Assembly (NCBI RefSeq): GCF_004802635.2
Contig: NZ_CP046052.1
Location: 3,673,501-3,737,500 of the forward strand
Length of the DNA: 64,000 nucleotides
Direction: 5' to 3'
From: Methylocystis heyeri
GTDB taxonomy: Bacteria; Pseudomonadota; Alphaproteobacteria; Rhizobiales; Beijerinckiaceae
The notes beneath the pieces are model-generated. The model was not told the DNA's origin. It saw only the letters and a list, made by a program, of their open reading frames with translations, and did no database searches. Positions 15,471 through 23,663 of this stretch are shown piece after piece. A program made the position numbers and the translations under genes. Positions within the stretch are counted from its first letter, which is position 1; every line of letters begins with the position of its first letter.

Positions 15471-17288
15471 TTAGCGCGGGCCTTTCGGGCCGCGGGCGGG
15501 AGGCTTGCCGCCGCGCGGAGATCCGCCGCCGGGCCGCCCCCGCGGCTTCCCGTCCCCCTTCGGCTTGCCGCGGGGCGGGCCTTTCCCGTCAGCGGCCGCG
15601 CTGCGCGGGGGGCGGCGGCCTTCGAAAGCGGGGCGTTCGCCGAAAGTTTTCTCACGCGGGGCGCGTTCCCGTTGCGGCGCGGCTTCGGCGGAGCGACGCT
15701 GCGGCCTTTCGAACTCGCGGTTTTTCGCTCCCTCGGCGCGCTGGGGACGGCGGCCTTCGAAGGCGGGGCGCTCGCCGAAAGATTTCTCACGCGGGGCGCG
15801 TTCCCGTTGTGGCGAGGCTTCGGCGGAGCGACGCTGCGGCCTTTCGAACTCGCGGTTTTTCGCGCCCTCGGCGCGCTGGGGGCGGCGGCCTTCGAAGGCG
15901 GGGCGTTCGCCGAAAGATTTCTCACGCGGGGCACGTTCCCGTTGGGGCGCGGCCTCCCGGTCACGGCGCTGGGGCCTTTCAAACTCGCGGCTCTCGGCCC
16001 GCGGGGGCCGCGGCGATCTTGTCGCCTTATCCACCCCCGCGGGGGCTCTTTCGCGGCGCACACGGGATTCGCCCTGCCCGGAGGAAGCCGCGCGCACCGG
16101 TCTTCCGGCGTCCTGCGCGCGCGCGGGTTTTTCCCCGGAGCGCGCGCGTGGTTTGCGATCGAGCGGCGCGTCCTGGTCGCGCCTGATGGCGGCGAAACGG
16201 CGCGCATTGCGGGTCCCTTCGGCGGGTTTCTCGCCCTTGACGACGATCCGCTCCACCGCCACGGAGCGACCCTTGCGATCGGCGGTGACGGCGCGCTCAA
16301 CCCGGGCGCGCGGCGTCTGCCGGGCGTCGGTCTCCCGCTGCTTACGCAGCGACGAAACATGCTGGCGCGGACGGCTTTCGTCCTTGCGGCGCTTCTCCTG
16401 CGCTTCGGCCGCGGAGGGCGGCTCCCGCAGGCCCGAAGAAAAGTCGACGCCCGCGAGTTCGGCGAGGCCTTTTCCGAGCTGATCGCGCAGAACCTTGAGC
16501 TTGACCTCTTCGACCGCGCCTTCCGCCAGGTCGCCGAGCTGGAACGGCCCGAAAGAAATGCGGATGAGACGGTTCACGTCCAGAGCCAGATGCTCCAGAA
16601 CGCGCTTGATCTCGCGGTTCTTGCCTTCGGTGAGGCCCATGGTGAGCCAGGCGTTGGCGCCCTGCACCCGGTCGAGCCGCGCCTCGATCGGCGCATAGGC
16701 CACGCCTTCGACGGTGACGCCTCTGGCCAGCGTGTCGAGCTGCGCCTGATCGACCTCGCCATGGGCGCGCACGCGATAGCGGCGAGTCCAGCCGGTCGCC
16801 GGAAGTTCGAGCGTGCGCGCGAGGCCGCCGTCATTGGTGAGCAGCAGCAGGCCTTCGGTGTTGATGTCGAGCCGGCCCACGCTCACGACGCGCGGCAGGT
16901 CGGGCCAGCGCTCGGAAAGAAAATCGAAGACGGTTTGCCGCCCTTCGGGGTCTTTCGCGCTGGTGACGAGGCCTGCGGGCTTGTGGAACAGGAACAGCCG
17001 GGTGCGCTCGCGCTCGGCCATCGGCTTGCCGTCGATGAGGATATTGTCCCCCTCGCGGATGTTGAAGGCCGGACTTGCGAGCGTTTTTCCATTGACCGAG
17101 ACGCGGCCTTCCGCGATCCACTGTTCGGCGTCGCGCCGCGAGCAGGCTCCCGCGCGCGCCATCACCTTGGCGACGCGCTCGCCTTCGAATTCTTTTTCCG
17201 GCGGCGCGCTCGGTGCGGCGCGGCGGCGCATGGGCTTTTCGCCGCCCTTGGCGGGGGCGCGGGAACGTCTTGGTTTGTCATCGGTCAT
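15471..17288 (-). CDS. rluB: Pseudouridine synthase (RsuA/RluB/E/F family) with repetitive basic tail
   Basis: rRNA pseudouridine synthase of the RsuA/RluB/E/F family. Of 605 residues only about the first 290 are the enzyme: an S4 RNA-binding domain near residues 35-85 (VAKVMARAGACSRRDAEQWI) and the catalytic domain with VGRLDINTEGLLLLTNDGGL, which contains the catalytic aspartate. The remaining ~310 residues are disordered, Arg/Pro/Glu-rich and include three tandem 45-residue repeats. Tails of this sort are known in alphaproteobacterial RluB proteins and probably bind RNA. The start is ATG 17288, divergent from tadA; rsmD follows downstream. RluB is the usual name, but the site specificity is not proven. 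Confidence 0.85.
   Translation of the reverse strand: MTDDKPRRSRAPAKGGEKPMRRRAAPSAPPEKEFEGERVAKVMARAGACSRRDAEQWIAEGRVSVNGKTLASPAFNIREGDNILIDGKPMAERERTRLFLFHKPAGLVTSAKDPEGRQTVFDFLSERWPDLPRVVSVGRLDINTEGLLLLTNDGGLARTLELPATGWTRRYRVRAHGEVDQAQLDTLARGVTVEGVAYAPIEARLDRVQGANAWLTMGLTEGKNREIKRVLEHLALDVNRLIRISFGPFQLGDLAEGAVEEVKLKVLRDQLGKGLAELAGVDFSSGLREPPSAAEAQEKRRKDESRPRQHVSSLRKQRETDARQTPRARVERAVTADRKGRSVAVERIVVKGEKPAEGTRNARRFAAIRRDQDAPLDRKPRARSGEKPARAQDAGRPVRAASSGQGESRVRRERAPAGVDKATRSPRPPRAESREFERPQRRDREAAPQRERAPREKSFGERPAFEGRRPQRAEGAKNREFERPQRRSAEASPQRERAPREKSFGERPAFEGRRPQRAEGAKNREFERPQRRSAEAAPQRERAPREKTFGERPAFEGRRPPRSAAADGKGPPRGKPKGDGKPRGRPGGGSPRGGKPPARGPKGPR
15611..16015. repeat. Three tandem 135-bp coding repeats in the rluB tail
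   Basis: A 135-bp unit (45 codons) repeats with exact phase: the landmark TTCGAA/GGCGGGGCG recurs at 15621, 15756 and 15891. Units are nearly identical at DNA level and encode FGERPAFEGRRPQRAEGAKN-type segments. High identity suggests recent expansion by slippage or unequal recombination, so copy number may vary between strains. Confidence 0.85.
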
Positions 17289-17341
17289 GAGCTTTGATAG
17301 CAGGCAAAGCGAGGCGAATGAAAGGGCGAAGCGAAGCCGCC

Positions 17342-17785
17342 ATGAAACACGACCCTTTCGAGGCCGCTTTCGCCGCCGCGCGGCGGGCCGCGCAACAGGG
17401 CGAGACGCCGGTCGGCGCGGCGATTGCGCGCAGCGGCAAGATCATCGCCGCCGCCGGCAATCGCACGATTTCCGACCGCGACCCCACCGCCCATGCCGAG
17501 ATATTGGCGATTCGCGCCGCCTGCGCAGAGCTGGGCTCCGAGCGGCTGATCGATTGCGATCTCTATGTGACGCTCGAGCCCTGCGCCATGTGCGCGGGAG
17601 CGATTTCCTTCGCCCGCATCCGGCGGCTGTATTTTAGCGCGAGTGATCCCAAAGGGGGCGCGGTGGAACATGGCGCGAGGTTTTTCTCTCAAGCAACCTG
17701 CCACCACGCGCCCGAGGTCTATGGGGGGTTGCGCGAAAGCCAGGCCGCGCAAATGCTGCGGGAGTTTTTTCAGGCCCGGCGGTGA
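17342..17785 (+). CDS. tadA: tRNA-specific adenosine deaminase TadA
   Basis: Zinc-dependent deaminase converting A34 to inosine in tRNA-Arg(ACG). About 147 residues from ATG 17342, the usual length; the frame extends upstream to 17294, but MKHDPFEAAFAAARRAA is the normal family N-terminus. The catalytic HAE motif is in TAHAEILAIRAACAELGS (residues 52-70) and the zinc cysteines are in TLEPCAMCAGAISFARI. A C-terminal YGGLRESQAAQMLREFF also fits TadA. It is divergent from rluB with about 53 bp between the starts. A repeat follows the stop codon. Confidence 0.92.
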   Translation: MKHDPFEAAFAAARRAAQQGETPVGAAIARSGKIIAAAGNRTISDRDPTAHAEILAIRAACAELGSERLIDCDLYVTLEPCAMCAGAISFARIRRLYFSASDPKGGAVEHGARFFSQATCHHAPEVYGGLRESQAAQMLREFFQARR

Positions 17786-17814
17786 GGCGGGGCAGTTCTT
17801 CGCGCCGGGAGCTG

Positions 17815-17938
17815 TCATTGCGAGCGCAGCGAAGCAATCCAGGGGCAAAGCAGGAAATAAAAATAGACTTATTTGTCGATTAAAAATAAGAAATGACGCT
17901 TGATGTGGCTCTGGATTGCTTCACCGCGCTCGCAGTGA
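17815..17938. repeat. Long inverted repeat after tadA
   Basis: Two ~30-bp arms in inverted orientation: 17815-17844 (begins TCATTGCGAGCGCAGCGAAG) and 17909-17938, about 87 percent complementary by eye. They flank an AT-rich 64-bp centre. The arm is of a type scattered in many proteobacterial intergenic regions. It may act as a terminator or be a non-autonomous element. No gene is seen between 17786 and 18021. Confidence 0.7.
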
Positions 17939-18021
17939 CGGGCGCAGGGCGCCCGTATTACTTCTATCGTTTACAGAACTTCGCCGCTATCCCAGTACAG
18001 ATTTTCACGGCGCCCGGCTAC

Positions 18022-19434
18022 TCAAAGAAACCCTTCCAGCGCCTTCAGCACCGCCTCGGGCGCTTCTTCCGCGAGGTAATGGCCGCTGTCGATAGCCTCG
18101 CCGCGAAGATCGCTCGCCCACTCCCGCCAGCTTTCGAGCAGCGAGGGCTGCTGCGGAAAATGCGCGGCGCTCCAGAGCAGCTGCGTTGGCACGATGATCT
18201 TTTTGCCCGCCGCCTTGTCGGCGAGCAGCTGCTCCTTGTCGACCCCTTCGCCGGCGCGAAAGTCCTCGCAAAAGGCATGGATGCGCAGGGGATCGGCGAA
18301 GGCTGCGCAATAGGCCTCCAGGGCCGTGTCACCGAAGGGATCGAGGGTCTTGTCGCGGGTTCCGTTCTGCAGCGCGTCGATCAGAAAACCGCCGGGGTCC
18401 ATGGCGATCAGATTTTCGGGACGCGGCGCCTCGAAGCTCATGAATTTGGCGCGGCCGACCCGCTGGAGATTGGAGTCGCCGACACCCTCTTCCAGCGGGG
18501 CGATGTCGAGCAGGGCGAGCCTCGTAAGCCGGCCGGGATGATCGAGGGCGAGGCGCATGCCGACCCTCGCCCCGCGGTCGTGGCCGACCAGCGCAAATTG
18601 CACATGGCCGAGCTCTTCCATCACCGTTACGGCGTCCTCGGCCATCAGGCGCTTGGCGTAGCTCTTGCCGTTCTCGCTGTCGGGGACGGAGGACCAGCCA
18701 TAGCCGCGAAGGTCCATGACGACGACGAAGAAGCGCTCGGCGAGGCGAGAGGCGATCTTCCGCCAGGCGATATTGGTCTCGCCGAAGCCGTGCAGCAGCA
18801 GCACCGGCGCTCCCGCGCCATGGGAGCGGGCGAAGATCTTGCCGGCTTGCGTGTCGATCCAATGAGAGGCGAAGCCGGGGTAGAAGTCGTGTGAGTTGGA
18901 CATGTCCGGAGAGGCTTGGTGGTTGGAGGAGTGCTGCGCGGACGTTGGCGCACCCCCGGAGGCATCGGCGTTTTCGACGCCGAGCTCCTTGAGCCGGAGG
19001 CGTTCCGCCTCGCTCAAGGCTTTTGGGGTCGCCACGGCCCAACGGCGTTTGCGGGCGGCGCTCCAGATCGCCGAGCCTCCGCCGATAAGGACCAGCAGCG
19101 GCGCAAGCCAGAGCAGCAGCGTCTCCGGCTTGAACGGCGGGCGCAGCAGCACGAAATCGCCATAGCGCGAGACCACGAAGTTACGGACCTGCTCGTCGGT
19201 GGCGCCGACCTTGATCTGTTCGCGCACCAGCGTGCGCAGATCCTTGGCAAGCGGCGCGTCGGAATCGTCGATGGACTGGTTCTGGCAGACGAGACAGCGC
19301 AATTCGCCCGAAATGTTGCGCGCACGGGCTTCCAGCGCCGGGTCCGAAAGCTTTTCGCTGGGCTCCAGCGCGAAAGCCGAGAACGGAACCGCAAGGCCGG
19401 CAAGAAGGGAGAAGGTTTTCAGAGACTGTTTCAT
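18022..19434 (-). CDS. ccmH: CcmH (CycL) fused in frame to an alpha/beta hydrolase
   Basis: One uninterrupted frame of 470 residues. Residues 1-150 are CcmH/CycL: signal helix (LKTFSLLAGLAVPFSAFA), the redox motif LVCQNQSIDDSDA that reduces apocytochrome c for heme ligation, and a C-terminal helix (LLLWLAPLLVLIGGGSAIW). After about 23 linker residues (NADASGGAPTSAQHSS) comes a complete alpha/beta hydrolase from residue 178, with VLLLHGFGETNIAWR (oxyanion loop), MDLRGYGWSS, the nucleophile elbow VGHDRGARVGMRLALDHPG (Asp nucleophile, haloacetate-dehalogenase type) and a late GHYLAEE histidine. The ATG at 18903 could start a separate 293-residue hydrolase, but no clear ribosome binding site precedes it and no stop ends ccmH first. 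The start at 19434 overlaps the ccmF stop (ATGA). Confidence 0.8.
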   Translation of the reverse strand: MKQSLKTFSLLAGLAVPFSAFALEPSEKLSDPALEARARNISGELRCLVCQNQSIDDSDAPLAKDLRTLVREQIKVGATDEQVRNFVVSRYGDFVLLRPPFKPETLLLWLAPLLVLIGGGSAIWSAARKRRWAVATPKALSEAERLRLKELGVENADASGGAPTSAQHSSNHQASPDMSNSHDFYPGFASHWIDTQAGKIFARSHGAGAPVLLLHGFGETNIAWRKIASRLAERFFVVVMDLRGYGWSSVPDSENGKSYAKRLMAEDAVTVMEELGHVQFALVGHDRGARVGMRLALDHPGRLTRLALLDIAPLEEGVGDSNLQRVGRAKFMSFEAPRPENLIAMDPGGFLIDALQNGTRDKTLDPFGDTALEAYCAAFADPLRIHAFCEDFRAGEGVDKEQLLADKAAGKKIIVPTQLLWSAAHFPQQPSLLESWREWASDLRGEAIDSGHYLAEEAPEAVLKALEGFL

Positions 19435-21404
19435 TCGGCCGCCTGCGGCAAGGGGGCGCTCGCGCGCCTTGCGACGCCGATGCGCAATCTCCGGTCGGCG
19501 AGCGAAAATGCGCCGCCGAGCGCCATGACCAGAGCGCCGATCCAGATCAGCGTGACCAGCGGCTTGTAATAAAGGCGCGCGTCGACGGTTCCATCGGCGT
19601 GAGATTCGCCCAGCGCGGCATAGACCTGGCCGAGGCCGAGAGTGGCGATGCCGGCCTCGGTGCGGGCCATTTTGCGCGCCTGGTAGAAGCGCTTGGCGGG
19701 TTCGATCCGGGCAACGACCGCGCCGTCTCGCCTCACGTCCATTGTGGCGTAGGTTTCGGTGTAGTTCGGCCCGCTGCGCGGCGCGATATCGGTAAGGACG
19801 ATCCGATAGGGGCCGACCTCGTACGCATTGCCGACGCTCATGGTGACGATGTTCTCGACGCCCCAGCCGGTGGCGGCGAGGCCGAGCAGCGACAGGCCCA
19901 TTCCGGCATGGGCTATGGCCGTGCCGAAGGCCGACAGCGGAAGGCCCAAGAACCGCGCGAGCGTCGCCCCCGGCGAGCCGCCGCGCAGAAGCGCCCTTTG
20001 CATCAGCTCGGAGAGCGAACCGACCACGAGATAGACGGCGACGCCCGCTGCGACCACCGAAAGCCAGGGCGCGCCCTCGAAAGCGCCGAAGGCGCCGAGC
20101 GCCAGCAGTCCGGCGACGAAGGCGGCGCGCAGCCGCTGCAGGGCGGCGGGAAGATCGCCGCGCTTCCAGGCCAGCATCTGCCCGATGGGAATGAGCAGGG
20201 CGAGCGGCAAAGCGATGGGGATCAGCACCGTATTGAAGAAGGGCGCGCCGACAGAGATTTTCTCCCCCGTCATGGCTTCGAGCGCCAGCGGATAAAGCGT
20301 GCCGATGACCACCGTGGCGCAGCACACCGTCAAAAGCAGATTGTTCACCACCAGCGCGCCCTCGCGCGAGATCGGGGTGAAAAGCCCGCCGACCGGTAGG
20401 GCGCCGGCCCGCAGGGCGAACAGCGCGAGCGCGCCGCCGATGAAGAAGACCAGAATCGCCAGGATGAAGACGCCGCGCTCGGGATCGCTGGCGAAGGCGT
20501 GGACCGAGGTCAGCACGCCGGAGCGCACCAGGAAGGTGCCGAGCAGCGAGAGCGAAAAGGCCAGGATCGAAAGGAAAATGGTCCAGATCTTGAGCGCCTC
20601 GCGCTTTTCCATGACCGCGGCGCTGTGGACCAGCGCGGTGCCCGCGAGCCAGGGCATCAGCGAGGCGTTTTCGACCGGATCCCAGAACCAGAATCCGCCC
20701 CAGCCGAGCGTGTAATAGGCCCAGTAAGAACCCATCGCGATGCCGAGCGTCAGGCTCAGCCAGGCCCCCAGCGTCCAGGGCCGGATGATGCGGGCCCAGG
20801 CGGCGTCGATGCGCCCGCCGATGAGGGCGGCGGCGGCGAAGGAGAACACCACCGAGAAGCCGACATAGCCGAGGTACAGCAGCGGAGGATGAATAGCGAG
20901 GCCGGGGTCCTGCAGGATCGGGTTGAGGTCGCGCCCTTCCCAGGGCGCCTGCGCGACGCGGGCGAAGGGATTGGAAGTCAGCAGGATGAAGAGCAGGAAA
21001 GCCGCGCCCAGGAGTCCCTGCATCGCCAGCGTGTCGGCGCGAAGCCGCGCCGGCATGGCGGCCGAGAAGGCGGCGATCAGCGCCCCGCAGAAGGAAAGCA
21101 CCAGCACCCACAAAAGCATGGAGCCTTCGTGGTTCCCCCACACGCCGGAAATCTTGTAGATCAAGGGCTTGGCCGAATGGGAGTTCTCGATCACATTGAG
21201 AAGCGAGAAATCCGAAGCGACATGGGCGTAGGTGAGCGCGCCATAAGCCAGGGCGACCAGCGCGAATTGCGCGATCGCCGCCGGGCGTGCGACCCCCATC
21301 AGGGCGCTGTCGCCGAGGCGGGCGCCCGCAAAGGGAATGAAAGCCTGGGCCAGCGCAAGGGCCAGCGCCAGAACGAGGGCGAAATGTCCGGTTTCGACGA
21401 TCAT
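19431..21404 (-). CDS. ccmF: Cytochrome c-type biogenesis protein CcmF (CycK)
   Basis: Large polytopic heme lyase subunit of the system I cytochrome c maturation complex. It takes heme from CcmE and attaches it to apocytochrome c with CcmH/I. It has 657 residues with about 15 helices. The tryptophan-rich WWD-type motif is seen as GWGGFWFWDPVENASLMPWL (near residue 234), preceded by GSYWAYYTLGWGG, and VWGNHEGSMLLWVLVL (near 88) is the conserved first periplasmic loop. The C-terminal RLRIGVARRASAPLPQAAE ends at the ccmH start with a four-base overlap. It sits seven bases after ccmE. Confidence 0.95.
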   Translation of the reverse strand: MIVETGHFALVLALALALAQAFIPFAGARLGDSALMGVARPAAIAQFALVALAYGALTYAHVASDFSLLNVIENSHSAKPLIYKISGVWGNHEGSMLLWVLVLSFCGALIAAFSAAMPARLRADTLAMQGLLGAAFLLFILLTSNPFARVAQAPWEGRDLNPILQDPGLAIHPPLLYLGYVGFSVVFSFAAAALIGGRIDAAWARIIRPWTLGAWLSLTLGIAMGSYWAYYTLGWGGFWFWDPVENASLMPWLAGTALVHSAAVMEKREALKIWTIFLSILAFSLSLLGTFLVRSGVLTSVHAFASDPERGVFILAILVFFIGGALALFALRAGALPVGGLFTPISREGALVVNNLLLTVCCATVVIGTLYPLALEAMTGEKISVGAPFFNTVLIPIALPLALLIPIGQMLAWKRGDLPAALQRLRAAFVAGLLALGAFGAFEGAPWLSVVAAGVAVYLVVGSLSELMQRALLRGGSPGATLARFLGLPLSAFGTAIAHAGMGLSLLGLAATGWGVENIVTMSVGNAYEVGPYRIVLTDIAPRSGPNYTETYATMDVRRDGAVVARIEPAKRFYQARKMARTEAGIATLGLGQVYAALGESHADGTVDARLYYKPLVTLIWIGALVMALGGAFSLADRRLRIGVARRASAPLPQAAE

Positions 21405-21411
21405 GCGCGCC

Positions 21412-21852
21412 TCATTTCTTTTCGCCCTGCCAGACGCCTTGTTTCTTGAGCGCTTCGGCCACGTCGCGCGGCATGTAGCGCTCGTCGTGCTTGGCCAGCA
21501 CGCTGTCGGCGCGGAACCTGCCCTCGCCGGCGAGCACGCCGTCCGCGACCACGCCCTGTCCCTCGCGGAAGAGATCCGGCAGCAGCCCGGTATAGGTCAC
21601 GGCCACTTCTTTGGCGGTGTCGGTGATTACGAAGCTCACGTCGCGGCCCTCGCCTTTGACGACCGAGCCCTGCTTCACCAGGCCGCCGATGCGCAGCCGC
21701 GCGCCGGGCGCCGGGTGTTTTTCGACGAGTTGCGTCGGCGTGTAGAAGAACACGATATTGTCGCGCAGCGCGAACATGACCAGTCCGGCCGCGAGCCCGA
21801 GCGCCGCCAGGGCGCCGGAAATGAGCGTCAGCCGTTTGCCTTTGCGCGTCAT
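21412..21852 (-). CDS. ccmE: Cytochrome c maturation heme chaperone CcmE (CycJ)
   Basis: Periplasmic heme chaperone anchored by one N-terminal helix ([20 protein letters not shown], residues 8-27), carrying heme from CcmC to CcmF. 146 residues with an OB-fold beta domain ([33 protein letters not shown]). The heme-binding HxxxY motif is intact as [10 protein letters not shown] (His at about residue 122). Start ATG 21852, two bases after the ccmI stop, in the order ccmI-ccmE-ccmF-ccmH. Confidence 0.95.
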   Translation of the reverse strand: MTRKGKRLTLISGALAALGLAAGLVMFALRDNIVFFYTPTQLVEKHPAPGARLRIGGLVKQGSVVKGEGRDVSFVITDTAKEVAVTYTGLLPDLFREGQGVVADGVLAGEGRFRADSVLAKHDERYMPRDVAEALKKQGVWQGEKK

Positions 21853-21854
21853 GG

Positions 21855-22982
21855 CTACCTTCCGATGTTCAATTGTTCGGCCAGCGCGTCGAGCCGGGCG
21901 ACTTCCTGCGGCTTGCCCGACAGCGCCTTTTTGCCGTCGCTGAGCGCGGTTTTGGCTTTATCGGGCTCGGACAGCACGCTGTAGGCGCGGATCAGCTTCA
22001 GCCAGCCTTCCACGTCGTCGCCCTTTTGGGCAAGGCGCTCCGCGAGCCTCGCCACCATGCCGCGGATGGTCGCCTCCTGCTGGCTTCTGGGCAGGGCCGC
22101 GATGGCCTTGCCCTGTTCCGTGGCCGGGCCCTCGGCGGTCGTCGCCGCCGGCTGCTCCGCCGCGGGGCCGCCGGACAATTTGTCGAGCTGGCCCTGGACG
22201 AGGTCGCGATAACCGGCCTGCGAGGGCGCGTCGGCCAGCAGCTTCGTCCAGATGTCGCGCGCTTTTTCGCTCTCGCCTTCCTGCGCTGCGCCGAGGCCGA
22301 GATAATAGCGCGCCATGGCGTCTTTTTCGTCGAGGGCGAGGGCGGCGTCGAACTGGCGGCGCGCCGCCGGCGTCACCTCGCCTTGCGCGGCGATGACGAT
22401 GGCTTCGCCGAGCGCGTCGTGACGGGTCGGCGTCGCGCCCAGCAGCCGCAAGGCTTCGCCAAAGGCGTGCACGGCTTCTTCATAGCGGCCGTTGCGCAGA
22501 TAGAAGGGGGCGACCACCTCGAAGCCGCGCCCGTCCTCGGGATGCTGGACGAGATGGGCCTCGATCTGGGCCACGGCTGCGGAAAGATCCTGATGCGGCG
22601 GGGTCTTCGCCAGCCGCTCGGCCAGAGGCATATCCGGCAGATTGGCGGAGCCTAGATGAAGATAGAGCGGCAAAGCGACGACCGGAACCAGAACCACGGT
22701 CGCGACGGCGGCGGCAGCGCGCAATTTTCCCGATGCGAGAGAGGTTTTCTCCCCCGTCTGGCTGGCGCGCAAAAGCCGGCGCGCGGCCTCCAGCCGGGCG
22801 GCCTCGGCGTCGCCGGGGTCGAGCCGTCCTTCGGCGCATTCGCGCTCGATTTCCGCGATCTGCTCGCTGAAAAAGGCTTTGTCGGTGGCGCTCGCGTCGG
22901 CGGGCGCGTTTTTTCGGGCGAGCGGCGCGAGCACGGCCATGACGGCGGCGCCGGTGAGAAGGGCGAAAACGAGCCAGATCAT
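21855..22982 (-). CDS. ccmI: Cytochrome c maturation protein CcmI (CycH)
   Basis: First gene of the ccmIEFH operon. CcmI is a membrane-anchored apocytochrome chaperone with a TPR domain. From ATG 22982 the protein has 375 residues, beginning [20 protein letters not shown] (first helix); the frame extends to 23054, but that extra N-terminus is atypical. A second helix ([20 protein letters not shown]) is near residues 90-110, followed by TPR units ([37 protein letters not shown]) and an Ala/Glu-rich linker. It borders the accessory island, whose promoter is about 250 bp away on the other strand. Confidence 0.92.
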   Translation of the reverse strand: MIWLVFALLTGAAVMAVLAPLARKNAPADASATDKAFFSEQIAEIERECAEGRLDPGDAEAARLEAARRLLRASQTGEKTSLASGKLRAAAAVATVVLVPVVALPLYLHLGSANLPDMPLAERLAKTPPHQDLSAAVAQIEAHLVQHPEDGRGFEVVAPFYLRNGRYEEAVHAFGEALRLLGATPTRHDALGEAIVIAAQGEVTPAARRQFDAALALDEKDAMARYYLGLGAAQEGESEKARDIWTKLLADAPSQAGYRDLVQGQLDKLSGGPAAEQPAATTAEGPATEQGKAIAALPRSQQEATIRGMVARLAERLAQKGDDVEGWLKLIRAYSVLSEPDKAKTALSDGKKALSGKPQEVARLDALAEQLNIGR

Positions 22983-23232
22983 GCGTGTTTGTTTAGAGGG
23001 TTGCGCCGGGCTTTGGAAGCGCGGCGTGAGACCTCGGCTAAGGAAAGTCGACAAAAATAGGCGGATTTATTCCCGGCGACGCCAAATCAAGGCGCCCGCG
23101 CCGGTTCGAGCAATGGGTTGGTCTGGTTTCCGTTTGTGACCCATAGCTGACGAAGCTCCGAAGGATCGGCCGCGGGTTGCAAAATCCAAACGGCATCCAA
23201 CGCGACGCCCCGATACGGAACGGGAACGCCCC

Positions 23233-23261
23233 TTGACGCGGCGTCCTCAGCTTGCTACTTT
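23233..23261 (+). promoter_or_regulatory. Putative promoter of the toxin-antitoxin island operon
   Basis: TTGACG at 23233-23238 and TACTTT at 23256-23261 with a 17-bp spacer form a reasonable sigma-70-type promoter reading into the gene at 23319. A palindrome follows within four bases of the -10, which fits repression by the operon's own HTH protein. Confidence 0.55.
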
Positions 23262-23264
23262 CTA

Positions 23265-23279
23265 TTACCCAATAGGTAA
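23265..23279. promoter_or_regulatory. Palindromic operator TTACC-N5-GGTAA
   Basis: Perfect 5-bp inverted repeat TTACC-CAATA-GGTAA directly after the predicted -10. Its position at the transcription start is typical of HigA/Xre operators in type II toxin-antitoxin promoters, so autoregulation by the HTH domain encoded at 23656 is likely. Inference from position and symmetry. Confidence 0.5.
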
Positions 23280-23318
23280 CATTTTCGGCCGGCATACAGA
23301 TTACGAAAAAGGTACCAC

Positions 23319-23663
23319 GTGGAGATTAAAGCTAAAGGCAAGCTTAAGGCGGCGCTAGAAAGCGAAGCGGCATGCCAAAAGCAGTATGGCCGCGACATGA
23401 CGAAGAAAATCATGCTGCGCCTGAGCGTGCTGCGCGCCGCCGTGTCGCTGGCCGACTTCTGGCCACCGATGTCCGGGCCTGAACGTTGCCACGAGTTGAA
23501 AGGAAAGCGCGCGGGCACCTTTTCGATCGATCTGAATCAGCCCTATCGACTGCTATTCGTCCCAATCGAAGAGAACACGCCGACGGACCGCTCCGATGAG
23601 CCAGAGCGGTGGGCATCGATAACAAAAATAGAAATAGTCGGAATCGAGGATACCCATGGATAG
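23319..23663 (+). CDS. RelE/HigB-like toxin
   Basis: 114 residues from a GTG at 23319, preceded by AAAAAGG. The fold pattern matches RelE/HigB (system killer) ribosome-dependent mRNA interferases: a basic N-terminal helix (MEIKAKGKLKAALESE), a second helix, then a strand pair with HELKGKRAGTFSIDLNQPYR and LLFVPIEE, the usual core of HigB toxins. WASITKIEIVGIEDTHG at the end is typical. It precedes its antitoxin, which is the HigBA gene order, and the antitoxin start lies eight bases before the toxin stop. GC content is lower than that of flanking core genes. Activity is inferred only. Confidence 0.75.
   Translation: MEIKAKGKLKAALESEAACQKQYGRDMTKKIMLRLSVLRAAVSLADFWPPMSGPERCHELKGKRAGTFSIDLNQPYRLLFVPIEENTPTDRSDEPERWASITKIEIVGIEDTHG

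Noticed and set aside
14937..17297. 786-residue plus-strand frame over rsmD and rluB
   Set aside because: Shadow of two clear minus-strand genes; no recognisable domain.
17786..18021. CRISPR-like repeats
   Set aside because: Only one inverted pair, no regular spacer-repeat alternation; no CRISPR array seen anywhere in the window.
19435..21141. N-terminal 570 residues of the long minus frame 18022-21141
   Set aside because: This part is an arginine-rich shadow of ccmF in another frame; only the part from 19434 down is the ccmH-hydrolase gene.
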